Below, in pieces: positions 30,824-39,212 of a stretch of 64,000 nt of DNA (positions are counted from its first letter, which is position 1; each line of letters opens with the position of its first letter). Both the position numbers and the translations under genes were made by a program. The stretch comes from CAVSRC01 sp963762605 (lineage in GTDB: Bacteria; Pseudomonadota; Alphaproteobacteria; Rhizobiales; Kaistiaceae): positions 62,001 through 126,000 of the forward strand of contig CAVXLJ010000025.1 in assembly GCA_963762605.1 (NCBI GenBank), given 5' to 3'. The notes beneath the pieces were generated by a model. It ran no database searches. It was given only the letters and a program-made list of their open reading frames with translations, and was not told where the DNA came from.

Positions 30824-31387
30824 CTAGGCGTAGCGCCGCCGGGCGACCCTCCGGCCGGCCCGGTCATTCCTGCCTATCGGCCGCGCCCCGGGCAGCATCG
30901 CTGTAAGCACGCCATCCTTCATGAAGAAATGGTGGAACAGGGCCGCCGCGGCATGCGACCCGGCCACCAGCACAATGAGGTTGGCGAGCAGATAATGGAT
31001 TTCCATGATCCGGTGGCCGAGATGGCGCGATTCGGCGAGGTACGGTCCGATCCGGCCGAGGCCGTAGACGACGATCTCGTGGCCCTCGAGCCACGTCCCG
31101 ACGATCGCGGTCAGGGGAATCGCGATGAGCATGGCGTAGAGCAGCCAGTGGACCAGCTTCGAGCTCAGCGTCACCACCAGCGACATTTCATGGGTCGGCT
31201 GGCGATCGAAGGCGCGCCACAGGAGCCGCGCCGCCACGAGCACGAAGACGGCGAAGCCCAGCGTCTCGTGGAGGACGCGGGTGTGGCCGTGGGCGACCAG
31301 CCATGCGGTCGCCAGCAGAACGAAGGTCGCCCAGTGGAAGGCCTGGGCGACGGCGCCGTAGCGCAGTTTTGTACCGATTAGCGTCAT
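30824..31387 (-). CDS. Cytochrome b561-family protein, copy 3
   Basis: A 187-residue four-helix b-type cytochrome with histidines in AQAFHWATF, LHETLGF, EIHYLLANL and SHAAAALFHHFF. It has a basic C-terminal extension (IGRNDRAGRRVARRRYA) not seen in copies 1 and 2. Together the three genes form a tandem array, each with its own upstream gap of about 160-180 bases. Confidence 0.9.
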   Translation of the reverse strand: MTLIGTKLRYGAVAQAFHWATFVLLATAWLVAHGHTRVLHETLGFAVFVLVAARLLWRAFDRQPTHEMSLVVTLSSKLVHWLLYAMLIAIPLTAIVGTWLEGHEIVVYGLGRIGPYLAESRHLGHRIMEIHYLLANLIVLVAGSHAAAALFHHFFMKDGVLTAMLPGARPIGRNDRAGRRVARRRYA

Positions 31388-31540
31388 ATGCGTAGTCCGT
31401 TGGGAGGAGGTATCGACACGGCGCGCAGGAAGCAGTGCCTCCCCACGCCGGCCTTGAGCGACCTAGTCCTGCCGCGCTTTCAGAACGCTGTCGTTTTGCC
31501 GTCGGCACCCGCCGCACGCCGAAACGCCGTTAACGAACCG

Positions 31541-31969
31541 TCACCCGCCCTGTTCGGCTTCGGCCTCGATCGCTTCCATGTCGTCGTCCGACAGGCCGAA
31601 ATGGTGGCCGATCTCGTGCACCAGTACGTGGCTGACCACCGCCCCCAGCGTCTCCTCGTGCTCCGCCCAGTAGTCGAGGATCGGCCGGCGGTAGAGCCAG
31701 ACGCGGTTGGGCAACTGCCCGGTGTGGCCGGCGGCGGCGTCATGGGCGAGCCCGATGCCGTGGAACAGGCCGAGGATGTCGAATTCCGACTCGGCACCGA
31801 GATCGTCGAGCACGTCGTCCTCCGGAAACTCGCTCACCCGGAATTCGATGTCGCCGCAGAGCTTGCGAAACGTGTCGGGCAGCGCCGCGAAGCTTTCCCG
31901 CGCGATCGCCTCGATATCGTCGAGCGAGGGGGCCTCTGCAGCGGCCCAATCGGGGGATTTACCGGTCAT
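31541..31969 (-). CDS. Minimal zincin-type metallopeptidase
   Basis: A 142-residue protein with the zinc-binding motif HEIGH at residues 118-122, followed by HFGLSDDDM, as in the small COG3824-type metallopeptidase family found in many alphaproteobacteria. No signal peptide. Its ATG overlaps the stop of the 42-residue gene upstream (ATGA), so the two are translationally coupled. The substrate is unknown. Confidence 0.85.
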   Translation of the reverse strand: MTGKSPDWAAAEAPSLDDIEAIARESFAALPDTFRKLCGDIEFRVSEFPEDDVLDDLGAESEFDILGLFHGIGLAHDAAAGHTGQLPNRVWLYRRPILDYWAEHEETLGAVVSHVLVHEIGHHFGLSDDDMEAIEAEAEQGG

Positions 31970-32094
31970 CTTTTCGGCCACAGCGTCGCGACCAGATAGG
32001 CAGCCAGGCTCAGCATGAAGATATAGCCCAGCGTGCGGCCGACGCGCCGCGCCCATACCTCGATCGCGTCCGGCTTCCTGTGGTTTTCGCCCAT
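31966..32094 (-). CDS. Small single-pass membrane protein (42 residues)
   Basis: This short frame encodes a polar start (MGENHRKPDAIEVWARRVGR) and one hydrophobic helix (TLGYIFMLSLAAYLVATLW). Its TGA overlaps the ATG of the metallopeptidase gene by the ATGA arrangement. The amphipathic/hydrophobic layout and the coupling argue for a real gene. Function unknown; perhaps a membrane anchor or partner of the metallopeptidase. Confidence 0.6.
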   Translation of the reverse strand: MGENHRKPDAIEVWARRVGRTLGYIFMLSLAAYLVATLWPKR

Positions 32095-32193
32095 GGCTCC
32101 ATTTCCGTCCCGCCAGCCGCCGGGGTCAAGCGCATCGCCTGCGACGCTCGCCCGAACCGTCGCCCGAGCCTGAACGGGCGATGAACCACCGCC

Positions 32194-33186
32194 TCAGCTT
32201 CGGTTCAAGGCCAGGCACCTAGAAAGGGGCTCACACGATCGCTGAGCCGATCGGGGCGAATTAAAGAGACGGAGATACGAGCCATGTTCAAGAAGACCCT
32301 CATCGCCACCGCCACCGCCGGCCTGATCGCCACCGGCGCCATGGTTGCTACGACCAGCACCGCATCGGCTGCCGGCGTCTATTTCGGCGGCCCCGGCTGG
32401 AGCATCGGCATCGGCGGCCCCAGCTGGCGCGGCGACCGGCCGCATCGCGTCTGCCGCCCGGTGTTCCGGACCGAGCGCTGGTGGGACCGCTGGGGCCGCC
32501 CGCACTTCAAGAGGGTGGTCGTCCGCCAGGAGTGCCATTGGAGCTATGGCCGCTGGAACGACCGCGGCCCGAACCCGGGCTGGGGTTACGACGGCGGTTG
32601 GGGTCGCGACGGAGGCTGGCGCCGCTGAACGACGCGCCCCGCGCAATGGAAAAGCCCCGCGGCAGAAGCCGCGGGGCTTTTGGCATGTAATCGGCGAAGC
32701 GGCGCGGCTCAGGCGTCCGCCCCGAACCGGCAGACCACGATAAGGTTTGATCTCCTTCAGCACGAACATCGTCTGCATCTCCTTGATGTGCGGCAGGGCG
32801 CGCAGCACTTCCATGGAGAACCGGGCATAGGCATCCAGGTCGGCAGCAACCACCTGCAGCAGGAAGTCGGCATCGCCGGCAATCGCGTAGCAGGCGACGA
32901 CCGCGTCGAGCCGCGCGACGCTGTCGGCGAATTCCTCGGCCTCCTTGTCGCTGTGGCCGCCGACCCGCACCCGGGCGAAGGCGAGCACCCCGAGCCCGAC
33001 CTTGCGCCGGTCGAGCACAGCCCGGTAGCCGCCAATCACGCCAGTTTCTTCCAGCGTCCGCACCCGGCGCCAGCAGGGCGAAGCCGACATGCCGACATTT
33101 TCCGCCAGCGCCTGATTGGTCAGCCGCCCGTCGGCCTGCAGCGCGCGGAGGATGCGGACGTCGGACGGTTCGAGGGTCTCGGGCAT
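32194..33186 (-). CDS. Lrp/AsnC-family transcriptional regulator (with unusual open C-terminal run)
   Basis: The first ~154 residues are a standard Lrp/AsnC regulator: helix-turn-helix (DVRILRALQADGRLTNQALAENVGMSASPCWRRVRTLEE) and the RAM ligand-binding domain (VACYAIAGDADFLLQVVAADLDAY, FVLKEIKPYRGLPV). Family members stop here, at about 32725. In this sequence the frame has no stop until 32194, running through the terminator and antisense to the small secreted-protein gene (330 residues in total). A one-base change would bring the TGA at 32709-32711 into frame, so a frameshift or sequencing error is possible. ATG 33186 is the probable start. It is divergent from the DUF2000 gene and probably controls it. 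Confidence 0.75.
   Translation of the reverse strand: MPETLEPSDVRILRALQADGRLTNQALAENVGMSASPCWRRVRTLEETGVIGGYRAVLDRRKVGLGVLAFARVRVGGHSDKEAEEFADSVARLDAVVACYAIAGDADFLLQVVAADLDAYARFSMEVLRALPHIKEMQTMFVLKEIKPYRGLPVRGGRLSRAASPITCQKPRGFCRGAFPLRGARRSAAPASVATPTAVVTPARVRAAVVPAAIAPMALLADDHPLEVRAAPAVPPALGPEHRAADAMRPVAAPAGAADADAPAGAAEIDAGSRCGAGRSNHGAGGDQAGGGGGDEGLLEHGSYLRLFNSPRSAQRSCEPLSRCLALNRS
32284..32628 (+). CDS. Small secreted Gly/Trp/Arg-rich protein
   Basis: A 114-residue protein with a signal peptide (residues 1-29, ending STASA) and a mature part rich in Gly, Trp and Arg (WWDRWGRPHFKRVVV, GWGYDGGWGRDGGWRR). Two cysteines (CRP, ECHW) could form a disulphide. Similar small basic periplasmic proteins are common in Hyphomicrobiales and mostly uncharacterised. 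ATG 32284 follows an AGACGGAG-type site. A strong terminator follows. Confidence 0.75.
   Translation: MFKKTLIATATAGLIATGAMVATTSTASAAGVYFGGPGWSIGIGGPSWRGDRPHRVCRPVFRTERWWDRWGRPHFKRVVVRQECHWSYGRWNDRGPNPGWGYDGGWGRDGGWRR
32650..32681. terminator. Bidirectional intrinsic terminator
   Basis: The hairpin AAAAGCCCCGCGGC-AGAA-GCCGCGGGGCTTTT is perfectly paired and ends in T-runs on both strands. It terminates the small secreted-protein gene and would also terminate the opposing Lrp gene. Confidence 0.85.
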
Positions 33187-33322
33187 GAATGACCCCATTG
33201 GTAGCTGATACAGACAGGATTTACCGATCATTGCCCGTATGCGGGTCAAAAAGCAAGAAATTGCCGGCAGCCTGGAATTAGAGTGCCGCACCAAATCCGG
33301 GACGTTGCCGCAAGAGGTATCG

Positions 33323-33742
33323 ATGACGAGCAATCTGCGCGTGGCGGTGATCGTGGCGCCGGACATGCCCCTCGGGCTCACCGCCAATTCGGTGGGCGTC
33401 ATCGCCGTGGGCCTCGGTGCGCAATGCCCCGAGCTTGCCGACAGCGCGCTGTCTGACGCCGGCGGCCGCCGCTTCGGCAGCGTCTGCAACCAACCCATGC
33501 CCGTGCTCCAGGCCGACCGCGCAACGATCCGCGATGTGATGCTGAAGGCATTTGCCGGCCGGCCGGAGGGCGCCGCGATCATCCCCTTCCCGGCCTTCGC
33601 CCGGTCGATCCATGTCTTTGCCGACTATCAGACGGCGCTCGGCACACGATCGCTGGACGAAGAGGAAATCGACGGAATCGGCCTCGCCGGCCCCGCCGCC
33701 TGGATCAAGTCGCTGACCGGCTCGCTCAAGCTGTTGCGCTGA
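33323..33742 (+). CDS. DUF2000 family protein
   Basis: A 139-residue protein of the DUF2000 family (peptidyl-tRNA hydrolase II-like fold). It has the conserved LRVAVIVAPDMPLGLTANSVGVIAVGLG start and ends in WIKSLTGSLKLLR. ATG 33323 follows AAGAGG. The gene is divergent from the Lrp-type regulator, a common pairing in proteobacteria that implies local control. Biochemical function unknown. Confidence 0.85.
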   Translation: MTSNLRVAVIVAPDMPLGLTANSVGVIAVGLGAQCPELADSALSDAGGRRFGSVCNQPMPVLQADRATIRDVMLKAFAGRPEGAAIIPFPAFARSIHVFADYQTALGTRSLDEEEIDGIGLAGPAAWIKSLTGSLKLLR

Positions 33743-33752
33743 AGCCGAATGA

Positions 33753-33785
33753 AAAAGCCCCGCGGCTTGGGACCGTGGGGCTTTC
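33753..33785. terminator. Bidirectional intrinsic terminator
   Basis: A hairpin with arms AAAGCCCCGCGG and CCGTGGGGCTTT and a 7-base loop separates the convergent DUF2000 and leuC genes. It has a T-run on each strand. Confidence 0.8.
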
Positions 33786-33806
33786 GCATTCAATCGTGTG
33801 GCGCGC

Positions 33807-35213
33807 TCAGCCCCATTGGCGCACGTCGACGAAGCGCCCGGCGATCGCCGCCGCCGCCGCCATCACCGGCGAGACCAGATGGGTGCGGCCCTTGAAGCCC
33901 TGGCGGCCCTCGAAATTGCGATTCGAGGTCGAGGCGCAGCGCTCGCCGGGCTTCAGCCGGTCGTCATTCATCGCCAGGCACATGGAGCAGCCGGGCTCCC
34001 GCCACTCGAAGCCGGCGGCGAGAAAGATCTTGTCGAGCCCCTCGGCCTCCGCCTGCTCCTTCACCAGACCCGAGCCCGGCACCACCAGCGCGTTGACGCC
34101 TTCGTGCACCGTCTTGCCGGCGACGATCTTGGCGGCGGCCCTCAGGTCCTCGATGCGCCCGTTGGTGCAGGAGCCAAGGAAGACGCGCTCGATGGCGATG
34201 TCGGTGATCTTCGTGTTGGCCTCGAGCCCCATATAGGCGAGCGCCCGCTCCACCGCGCGGCGGCGGTCCGGGTTCTCGATTTCCGCCGGATCGGGCACGC
34301 GCCCGTCAATGCTGGTCACGTTTTCGGGGCTGGTGCCCCATGTGACGATCGGCGGCAGCTCGGCGGCGTTGAGCCTGACCTCCTCGTCGAAGACCGCACC
34401 TTCGTCCGAAAAGAGCGTCTTCCAGTATGCCATCGCCTGGTCCCATGCGGCGCCGGTCGGCGCCTTGGGGCGGCCCTTGATATAGGCATAGGTGGTCTCG
34501 TCCGGCGCGATCAGGCCGGCGCGCGCGCCGCCCTCGATCGACATGTTGCACACCGTCATGCGGCCTTCCATCGACAGGCCGCGGATCGCCTCGCCGGCAT
34601 ATTCCAGCACATGGCCGGTGCCGCCGGCGGTGCCAATATGGCCGATGATGGCGAGGATGATGTCCTTGGAGCCGACGCCCGGCGGCGGCGTGCCGTCGAC
34701 CGTCACCCGCATGTTCTTCGCCTTCTTCTGGATCAGCGTCTGAGTGGCGAGCACATGCTCCACCTCGGACGTGCCGATGCCGTGGGCGAGCGCGCCGAAG
34801 GCGCCGTGGGTCGAGGTATGGCTGTCGCCGCAGACGATCGTCATGCCGGGCAGGGTGAAGCCCTGTTCCGGCCCGATGATGTGGACGATGCCCTGCCGGT
34901 GGTCGAGCTCGTCGTAATATTCGATGCCGAAATCCTTGGCGTTCTGCGCCAGCGTCTGCACCTGCAGCAGCGATTCGGCGTTCTTGATGCCGCCGCGGCG
35001 GTCGGTGGTCGGCACGTTGTGATCGACCACGGCCAGCGTCTTGTCCGGCGCATGCACGGTGCGGTGCGCGAGGCGCAAGCCCTCGAAGGCCTGCGGGCTG
35101 GTCACCTCGTGGACCAGATGGCGGTCGATATAGAGAAGCGCGGTGCCGTCCGGCGCCTCTTCCACCAGATGGTCGTCCCAGATCTTGTCATAGAGCGTCT
35201 TTGCGGCGGTCAT
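33807..35213 (-). CDS. leuC: 3-isopropylmalate dehydratase large subunit
   Basis: A 468-residue [4Fe-4S] enzyme, the LeuC partner of LeuD (27973-28578). The cluster ligands are seen in FLGSCTNGRIEDL and EPGCSMCLAMN, and HLVHEVTSPQAFEGLR and CGDSHTSTHGAFG are typical aconitase-superfamily segments. The length is normal. ATG 35213 begins MTAAKTLYDKIWDDH. leuC and leuD are about 5 kb apart rather than adjacent. Confidence 0.97.
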   Translation of the reverse strand: MTAAKTLYDKIWDDHLVEEAPDGTALLYIDRHLVHEVTSPQAFEGLRLAHRTVHAPDKTLAVVDHNVPTTDRRGGIKNAESLLQVQTLAQNAKDFGIEYYDELDHRQGIVHIIGPEQGFTLPGMTIVCGDSHTSTHGAFGALAHGIGTSEVEHVLATQTLIQKKAKNMRVTVDGTPPPGVGSKDIILAIIGHIGTAGGTGHVLEYAGEAIRGLSMEGRMTVCNMSIEGGARAGLIAPDETTYAYIKGRPKAPTGAAWDQAMAYWKTLFSDEGAVFDEEVRLNAAELPPIVTWGTSPENVTSIDGRVPDPAEIENPDRRRAVERALAYMGLEANTKITDIAIERVFLGSCTNGRIEDLRAAAKIVAGKTVHEGVNALVVPGSGLVKEQAEAEGLDKIFLAAGFEWREPGCSMCLAMNDDRLKPGERCASTSNRNFEGRQGFKGRTHLVSPVMAAAAAIAGRFVDVRQWG

Positions 35214-35287
35214 GACTTAAGGTTCCTGATTGACGTGAAATCGTTTGATGCCCGAAGGCGCGAATGGCTGTCGCCTGCCGGCGAAAA

Positions 35288-35443
35288 TCAGGCTGCGCTG
35301 AGGCCGTCGACCGCGAAACGGCGGGCAAGGAAGCGCCACGGCATGCGTTCGCGGTCGGCGATGGCGGCGAAATCGAAGCTGCCGCGCAGCCGCCGGCCCC
35401 GCGGTCCAGTCCTTCCAGCCTTGGGCAAAAGGGCGGATTTCAT
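35288..35443 (-). CDS. Possible small basic protein (51 residues)
   Basis: A short frame encoding MKSALLPKAGRTGPRGRRLR followed by GSFDFAAIADRERMPWRFLA and a hydrophobic end. It lies between leuC and the metallophosphoesterase gene. There is no clear ribosome-binding site, and I do not recognise it. It is listed because the stretch is otherwise empty and the codon usage looks coding. Confidence 0.3.
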   Translation of the reverse strand: MKSALLPKAGRTGPRGRRLRGSFDFAAIADRERMPWRFLARRFAVDGLSAA

Positions 35444-35499
35444 GGCGTCTAGATAGCAACAGGCGCGGGCAGAGACAATTGCCGGCGCCGCGAGCCGCT

Positions 35500-36399
35500 T
35501 CAGACGCTAGCCGCCCCGCCGATTTCCAAGAGCACGATTTCCGGCGGAACGCCCAGGCGCACCGGCAGGATCGAGCAGCCGAGGCCGCCCGAGACGATGA
35601 GATGGCGGTTGTTCTCGACCACATGGCCATAGGCATAGCGGTCACCGTATTGCGACGGCACCACCGGCCGGCCGATGATCGGCAGATCCACCTGCCCGCC
35701 ATGGGTATGGCCCGAAATGGTCAGGCTTACCCGCTCCGGCACGTGCGGAAAGATGTCCGGCTCGTGCGCCATCAGCACGATCGGCGCGCCGTCCTCGGGG
35801 ATACGGGCCAGCGACCCCGGCAGGTCGTCGACGCCGCGGAAGCGGCCACGCCCGAGCGGATGGGCAAGCTGGTCGCCAAGGCCGATCAGCCAGAAGGCCG
35901 ACCCGTCCTTGGGCTGCAGCCGTATGACGTCGTTCTCCATCAGTGGCAGCTTGTTGGCGGCGAAGGCGTTCCGCACCCCCTTTATGTCGTGCCACCAGTC
36001 GTGATTGCCGATGACGCCGTAGACGCCGAGCGGTGCGTCAAGGTCGGCGAGCACCCGCCCCCAGTCAGTGGGCGGCACCACCGAGGTGCGGAAGCCGCGC
36101 AGGCCCGGCACATAGTCGCCGAGCAGCAGCGTCACGTCCGGCTTGAGGCCGTTGGCGACCGCGACGATCTCGCGGACGCGCGACAGCGGCATCCACGGAT
36201 CGCAGGCGTGGATATCGGCGATCACCGCCATGCGCACCCGCCGGCCGCCGGCCGGCCAATGCGGCAGGTTCAGCCGGTAGCGGGTCACCACCAGCCGGAA
36301 GCGTGGCTCGATGGCGAAGGCGTAGGACGACAGGCCGAAGACGCCGAGCGCGCCGAGGCCCATGGTCTTCAGGAAAGTCCGACGCGAAAACACGCCCAT
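35500..36399 (-). CDS. Exported metallophosphoesterase
   Basis: A 299-residue calcineurin-like phosphoesterase. The metal-binding motifs are complete: VIADIHACD, LLGDYV, GNHDWWHD, and SGHTHGGQVDLP. The N-terminus SRRTFLKTMGLGALGVFGL has the twin-arginine pattern, suggesting Tat export or membrane anchoring after folding. ATG 36399 is chosen because it begins this signal. The YkuE/YaeI-like group includes lipid phosphatases; the substrate here is unknown. Confidence 0.88.
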   Translation of the reverse strand: MGVFSRRTFLKTMGLGALGVFGLSSYAFAIEPRFRLVVTRYRLNLPHWPAGGRRVRMAVIADIHACDPWMPLSRVREIVAVANGLKPDVTLLLGDYVPGLRGFRTSVVPPTDWGRVLADLDAPLGVYGVIGNHDWWHDIKGVRNAFAANKLPLMENDVIRLQPKDGSAFWLIGLGDQLAHPLGRGRFRGVDDLPGSLARIPEDGAPIVLMAHEPDIFPHVPERVSLTISGHTHGGQVDLPIIGRPVVPSQYGDRYAYGHVVENNRHLIVSGGLGCSILPVRLGVPPEIVLLEIGGAASV

Positions 36400-36519
36400 C
36401 CGGCCTCCGTCACGCAACGCCGCCACCATGCACTGTCGATTACGGTCAAAATAGCGTTTCGCGCCGGCAAGCCATCGGCCGTCCGGCGATTCCTGCGAAG
36501 TTGGTAAATGCGGCGCGGG

Positions 36520-37338
36520 TCAGGCCGGCCTGGTCGCTTCCAGCGTCAGCGACAAAGGCAGGTGCGGCGCGCCCGCGGGCAATCGCCACAGCCGGTCGTT
36601 GCCGCGCACCATCATCGGGAACATCTGCCAGGGCAGCGCCTCGTGCTCGCTCATCCGGGTGAGGACGAGGCCGGCATCGATAAGCGCCATGACGATGTCG
36701 CTGATCGGATGGTTCCATTCGTATGTCTGCACGTTGTCGATCGCACGCGGATCGCCGGTATAGGTCTGCGCCGCCTGAAAGGAGAGCGGTCCGCTCGCCG
36801 GCGTGCGCCAGGTGAAGAGCGGCGTCAAACGGCCGTCGATCTCCTCGAGCGTCGCGATCATCGGATGCAGGTCGGCGAAATAGAGCCGGCCACGGGGCTT
36901 GAGCACGCGCGCGATCACCTCCGCCCAGCGCCGGACGTCGGGCAGCCAGGTGATGGTGCCCCAGGTCGTGTAGACCAGATCGAAATGCGATTCCCCGAGC
37001 AGCGCCGGCGCGTCGTAGACCGTACCGTGGACGAAGCGCACCGGCAGGCCGGCCCGTTCTGCGAAAGCGCGGGCATGGTCGAGGGCGGCGGAAGAGAAGT
37101 CGAGCCCCGTCGCCGTGGCGCCACGCCGGGCCAGGCACAGCGTGTCGATGCCGATATGGCATTGCAGATGGAGAACGTCGCAGCCGGCGATGTCGCCGAG
37201 CTCGGCCGCCTCGATCGGGAACAGCACGTCCTCGCCGGCAAGGAACCGCTCGATCGCATAGGCGCCGGTGACATCCTCGGCATGGATGTCCGCACGTTCG
37301 TCCCAGTTGGCGCGGTTGGCCTCGAAATAGCGGTCCAT
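36520..37338 (-). CDS. SAM-dependent class I methyltransferase
   Basis: A 272-residue methyltransferase with a Rossmann fold. The SAM-binding region is VLHLQCHIGIDTLCLARRGATATGLDFS (motif I GxxxG-like, with H-I-G), followed by FDLVYTTWGTITWLPD and VLKPRGRLYFADLHP. ATG 37338 gives MDRYFEANRANWDERADIH, a usual start for this group. Its substrate is unknown. It is 83 bases downstream of rplS, beyond the rplS terminator. Confidence 0.85.
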   Translation of the reverse strand: MDRYFEANRANWDERADIHAEDVTGAYAIERFLAGEDVLFPIEAAELGDIAGCDVLHLQCHIGIDTLCLARRGATATGLDFSSAALDHARAFAERAGLPVRFVHGTVYDAPALLGESHFDLVYTTWGTITWLPDVRRWAEVIARVLKPRGRLYFADLHPMIATLEEIDGRLTPLFTWRTPASGPLSFQAAQTYTGDPRAIDNVQTYEWNHPISDIVMALIDAGLVLTRMSEHEALPWQMFPMMVRGNDRLWRLPAGAPHLPLSLTLEATRPA

Positions 37339-37364
37339 GGCATCGGCCTCCCCGCCGAAGCCCA

Positions 37365-37392
37365 ACGAAAACGGGCGGCACCCGGCCGCCCG
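37365..37392 (-). terminator. Terminator after rplS
   Basis: On the minus strand GGGCGGC-CGGGT-GCCGCCC is followed by GTTTTCGTT, an intrinsic-terminator pattern about 30 bases after the rplS stop. Confidence 0.65.
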
Positions 37393-37421
37393 CCAATCCT
37401 TCCCCGCCGGGAAAACAGCGC

Positions 37422-37820
37422 CTATTCGGAAGCCACTTCCGCCGACGCCTCGCGGGTACCATGATCCAGCTTCTCGGCGATGCGCGCCGACTTGCCGCGG
37501 CGGCCGCGCAGGTAATAGAGCTTGGCCCGGCGCACCTTGCCGCGGCGCACCACCTCGATGGAATCGATCGACGGCGAATAGACCGGGAAGACGCGCTCGA
37601 CGCCTTCGCCATAGGAAATCTTGCGCACGGTGAAGTTTTCGTTGAGGCCGCCGCCGGCGCGCGCAATGCACACGCCCTCATAGGCCTGGATGCGGGTGCG
37701 CGTCCCCTCGGTCACCTTGACGTTGACCTTGACCGTGTCGCCGGGAGCGAAAGGCGGGATGGTGCGATCGCCCAGGATCGCGGCGGCTTGAGCTTTCTCG
37801 AGCTCCTGGATAATCGACAT
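37422..37820 (-). CDS. rplS: 50S ribosomal protein L19
   Basis: A 132-residue L19, at the 30S-50S interface. It has MSIIQELEKAQ at the start, FAPGDTVKVNVKV, and the conserved SIEVVRRGKVRRAKLYYLRGRRGKSARI. ATG 37820 is used (the frame is open upstream). It belongs to the classic rpsP-rimM-trmD-rplS group but is separated from trmD by a 142-residue gene on the opposite strand. Confidence 0.97.
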   Translation of the reverse strand: MSIIQELEKAQAAAILGDRTIPPFAPGDTVKVNVKVTEGTRTRIQAYEGVCIARAGGGLNENFTVRKISYGEGVERVFPVYSPSIDSIEVVRRGKVRRAKLYYLRGRRGKSARIAEKLDHGTREASAEVASE

Positions 37821-38067
37821 CTGAAGAGGACCTTCTTCTACACTCGCGGCGGCGCGTGCGACCCACAGGGCCTGCGCCACCCGGCCGGCCCGGTTCGACG
37901 CCGACCCCAAAGGGCCTGGCATCCCGCTTTTCGAGCCGTCCGTCCGCTTGTTCGCTGAACCGGCGCGCTCAATACCGCAATCAACCTTGATTGTCGATAG
38001 GCCTGGCCCCGGCCAAAATCGCCGTTAGTCTTGCCGCGACAGTCATTTCGCCGCCCGATGAGGTGCC

Positions 38068-38496
38068 ATGAAACGCCCGTTCGCAGCCGCCGCCCTCCTC
38101 GCCGGCACGGTTGTGCTTGCCGGTCCCGCCGATGCCGCGATGACGCTCTGCAACAAGCTCAGCGGCGGCGTCAGCGTCGCCGTCGGCTATCTCGACGGCG
38201 CCAAGGGCTGGACAGCCGAAGGCTGGTTCACGATCGCCCGGGGCGATTGCCGGACGGTGCTCGACAGCCCCCTCACCGGCTCCTCCGTCTATCTGCTGCT
38301 CGACGGCGGCAGGCTGCCGCCGAGCCGCAACCAGTCCGGCGGCTGGTTCTGCACCGACGACAGCGGCTTCATGACCCGCAACAGCGACTATTCCAACGAC
38401 GCGCACGAGCTGATGTGCGAGGCGGCCGGCCTGAAGACCGAGCAGTTCCGTGAGATCCGCATCCGCGGCAGCGACGTCACCTTCAACCTGAAGTGA
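38068..38496 (+). CDS. DUF1036 family secreted protein
   Basis: A 142-residue protein with a signal peptide (MKRPFAAAALLAGTVVLAGPADA) and a DUF1036 domain: LCNKLSGGVSVAVGYLDG, WTAEGWFTIARGDCRTVL, WFCTDD and EIRIRGSDVTFNL. The cysteines are likely disulphide-bonded in the periplasm. It sits on the plus strand between rplS and trmD, both on the minus strand, so it interrupts the ribosomal operon. Function unknown. Confidence 0.85.
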   Translation: MKRPFAAAALLAGTVVLAGPADAAMTLCNKLSGGVSVAVGYLDGAKGWTAEGWFTIARGDCRTVLDSPLTGSSVYLLLDGGRLPPSRNQSGGWFCTDDSGFMTRNSDYSNDAHELMCEAAGLKTEQFREIRIRGSDVTFNLK

Positions 38497-38516
38497 TCCG
38501 ACGCGCCACGCGGCGT

Positions 38517-39212
38517 CTACTCGCCCTTGCGACGGGCCGGCAGGTCGGGCCGGCGCTCCGCCGTCAGCCGCTCGGCCTCGGCCCGCCGCCATTGGGCGAT
38601 GCGGCCATGGTCGCCGGAGGTGAGCACCTCGGGGATCGGCCGGCCCTCCCAGAGCTGCGGTCTTGTATAGTGCGGATATTCCAGGAGCCCTTCCGCGAAG
38701 CTCTCGCTTGTCCCCGATTCCGCATTGCCCATGATGCCGGGGAGCAACCGGACCACGGCATCCAGCAGGGCCATCGCGGCGACCTCACCCCCGGAGAGCA
38801 CGTAGTCGCCGACCGAGACCTCGGTGAGCCCGCGTCCCGCAATCACCCGCTCGTCGACCCCCTCGAAGCGGCCGGCAACGATCAGCACGCCATCTCCGGC
38901 GGCAAGCCCGGCGACCATTGCCTGGTCGAGCGGTATCCCACGCGGGCTCATCAGCAGACGCGGGCGCGCATCGCTTGTCGCCGTCGCCGCATCGATCGCC
39001 GCGGCCAGCACATCGGCGCGCATCACCATGCCAGGCCCGCCGCCGGCCGGCGTATCGTCGACGGCGCGGTGGCGGCCGACGCCGTGATCGCGGATGTCGC
39101 GCGCCTCCAGCGACCACACGCCCTCGGCGAGCCCCTTGCCGGCGAGACTGATACCGAGCGGCCCGGGAAACATCTCCGGAAAGAGCGTCAGCACGGTGGC
39201 GCGAAAGGTCAT
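38517..39212 (-). CDS. trmD: tRNA (guanine37-N1)-methyltransferase
   Basis: A 231-residue SPOUT-class methyltransferase that makes m1G37 in tRNAs. Knot motifs: GGGPGMVMRADVL, LLMSPRGIPLDQ, VGDYVLSGGEVAAMALLDAVVRLLPGIMGN. ATG 39212 overlaps the rimM stop (ATGA), showing translational coupling; an ATG three codons upstream is possible. Confidence 0.96.
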   Translation of the reverse strand: MTFRATVLTLFPEMFPGPLGISLAGKGLAEGVWSLEARDIRDHGVGRHRAVDDTPAGGGPGMVMRADVLAAAIDAATATSDARPRLLMSPRGIPLDQAMVAGLAAGDGVLIVAGRFEGVDERVIAGRGLTEVSVGDYVLSGGEVAAMALLDAVVRLLPGIMGNAESGTSESFAEGLLEYPHYTRPQLWEGRPIPEVLTSGDHGRIAQWRRAEAERLTAERRPDLPARRKGE

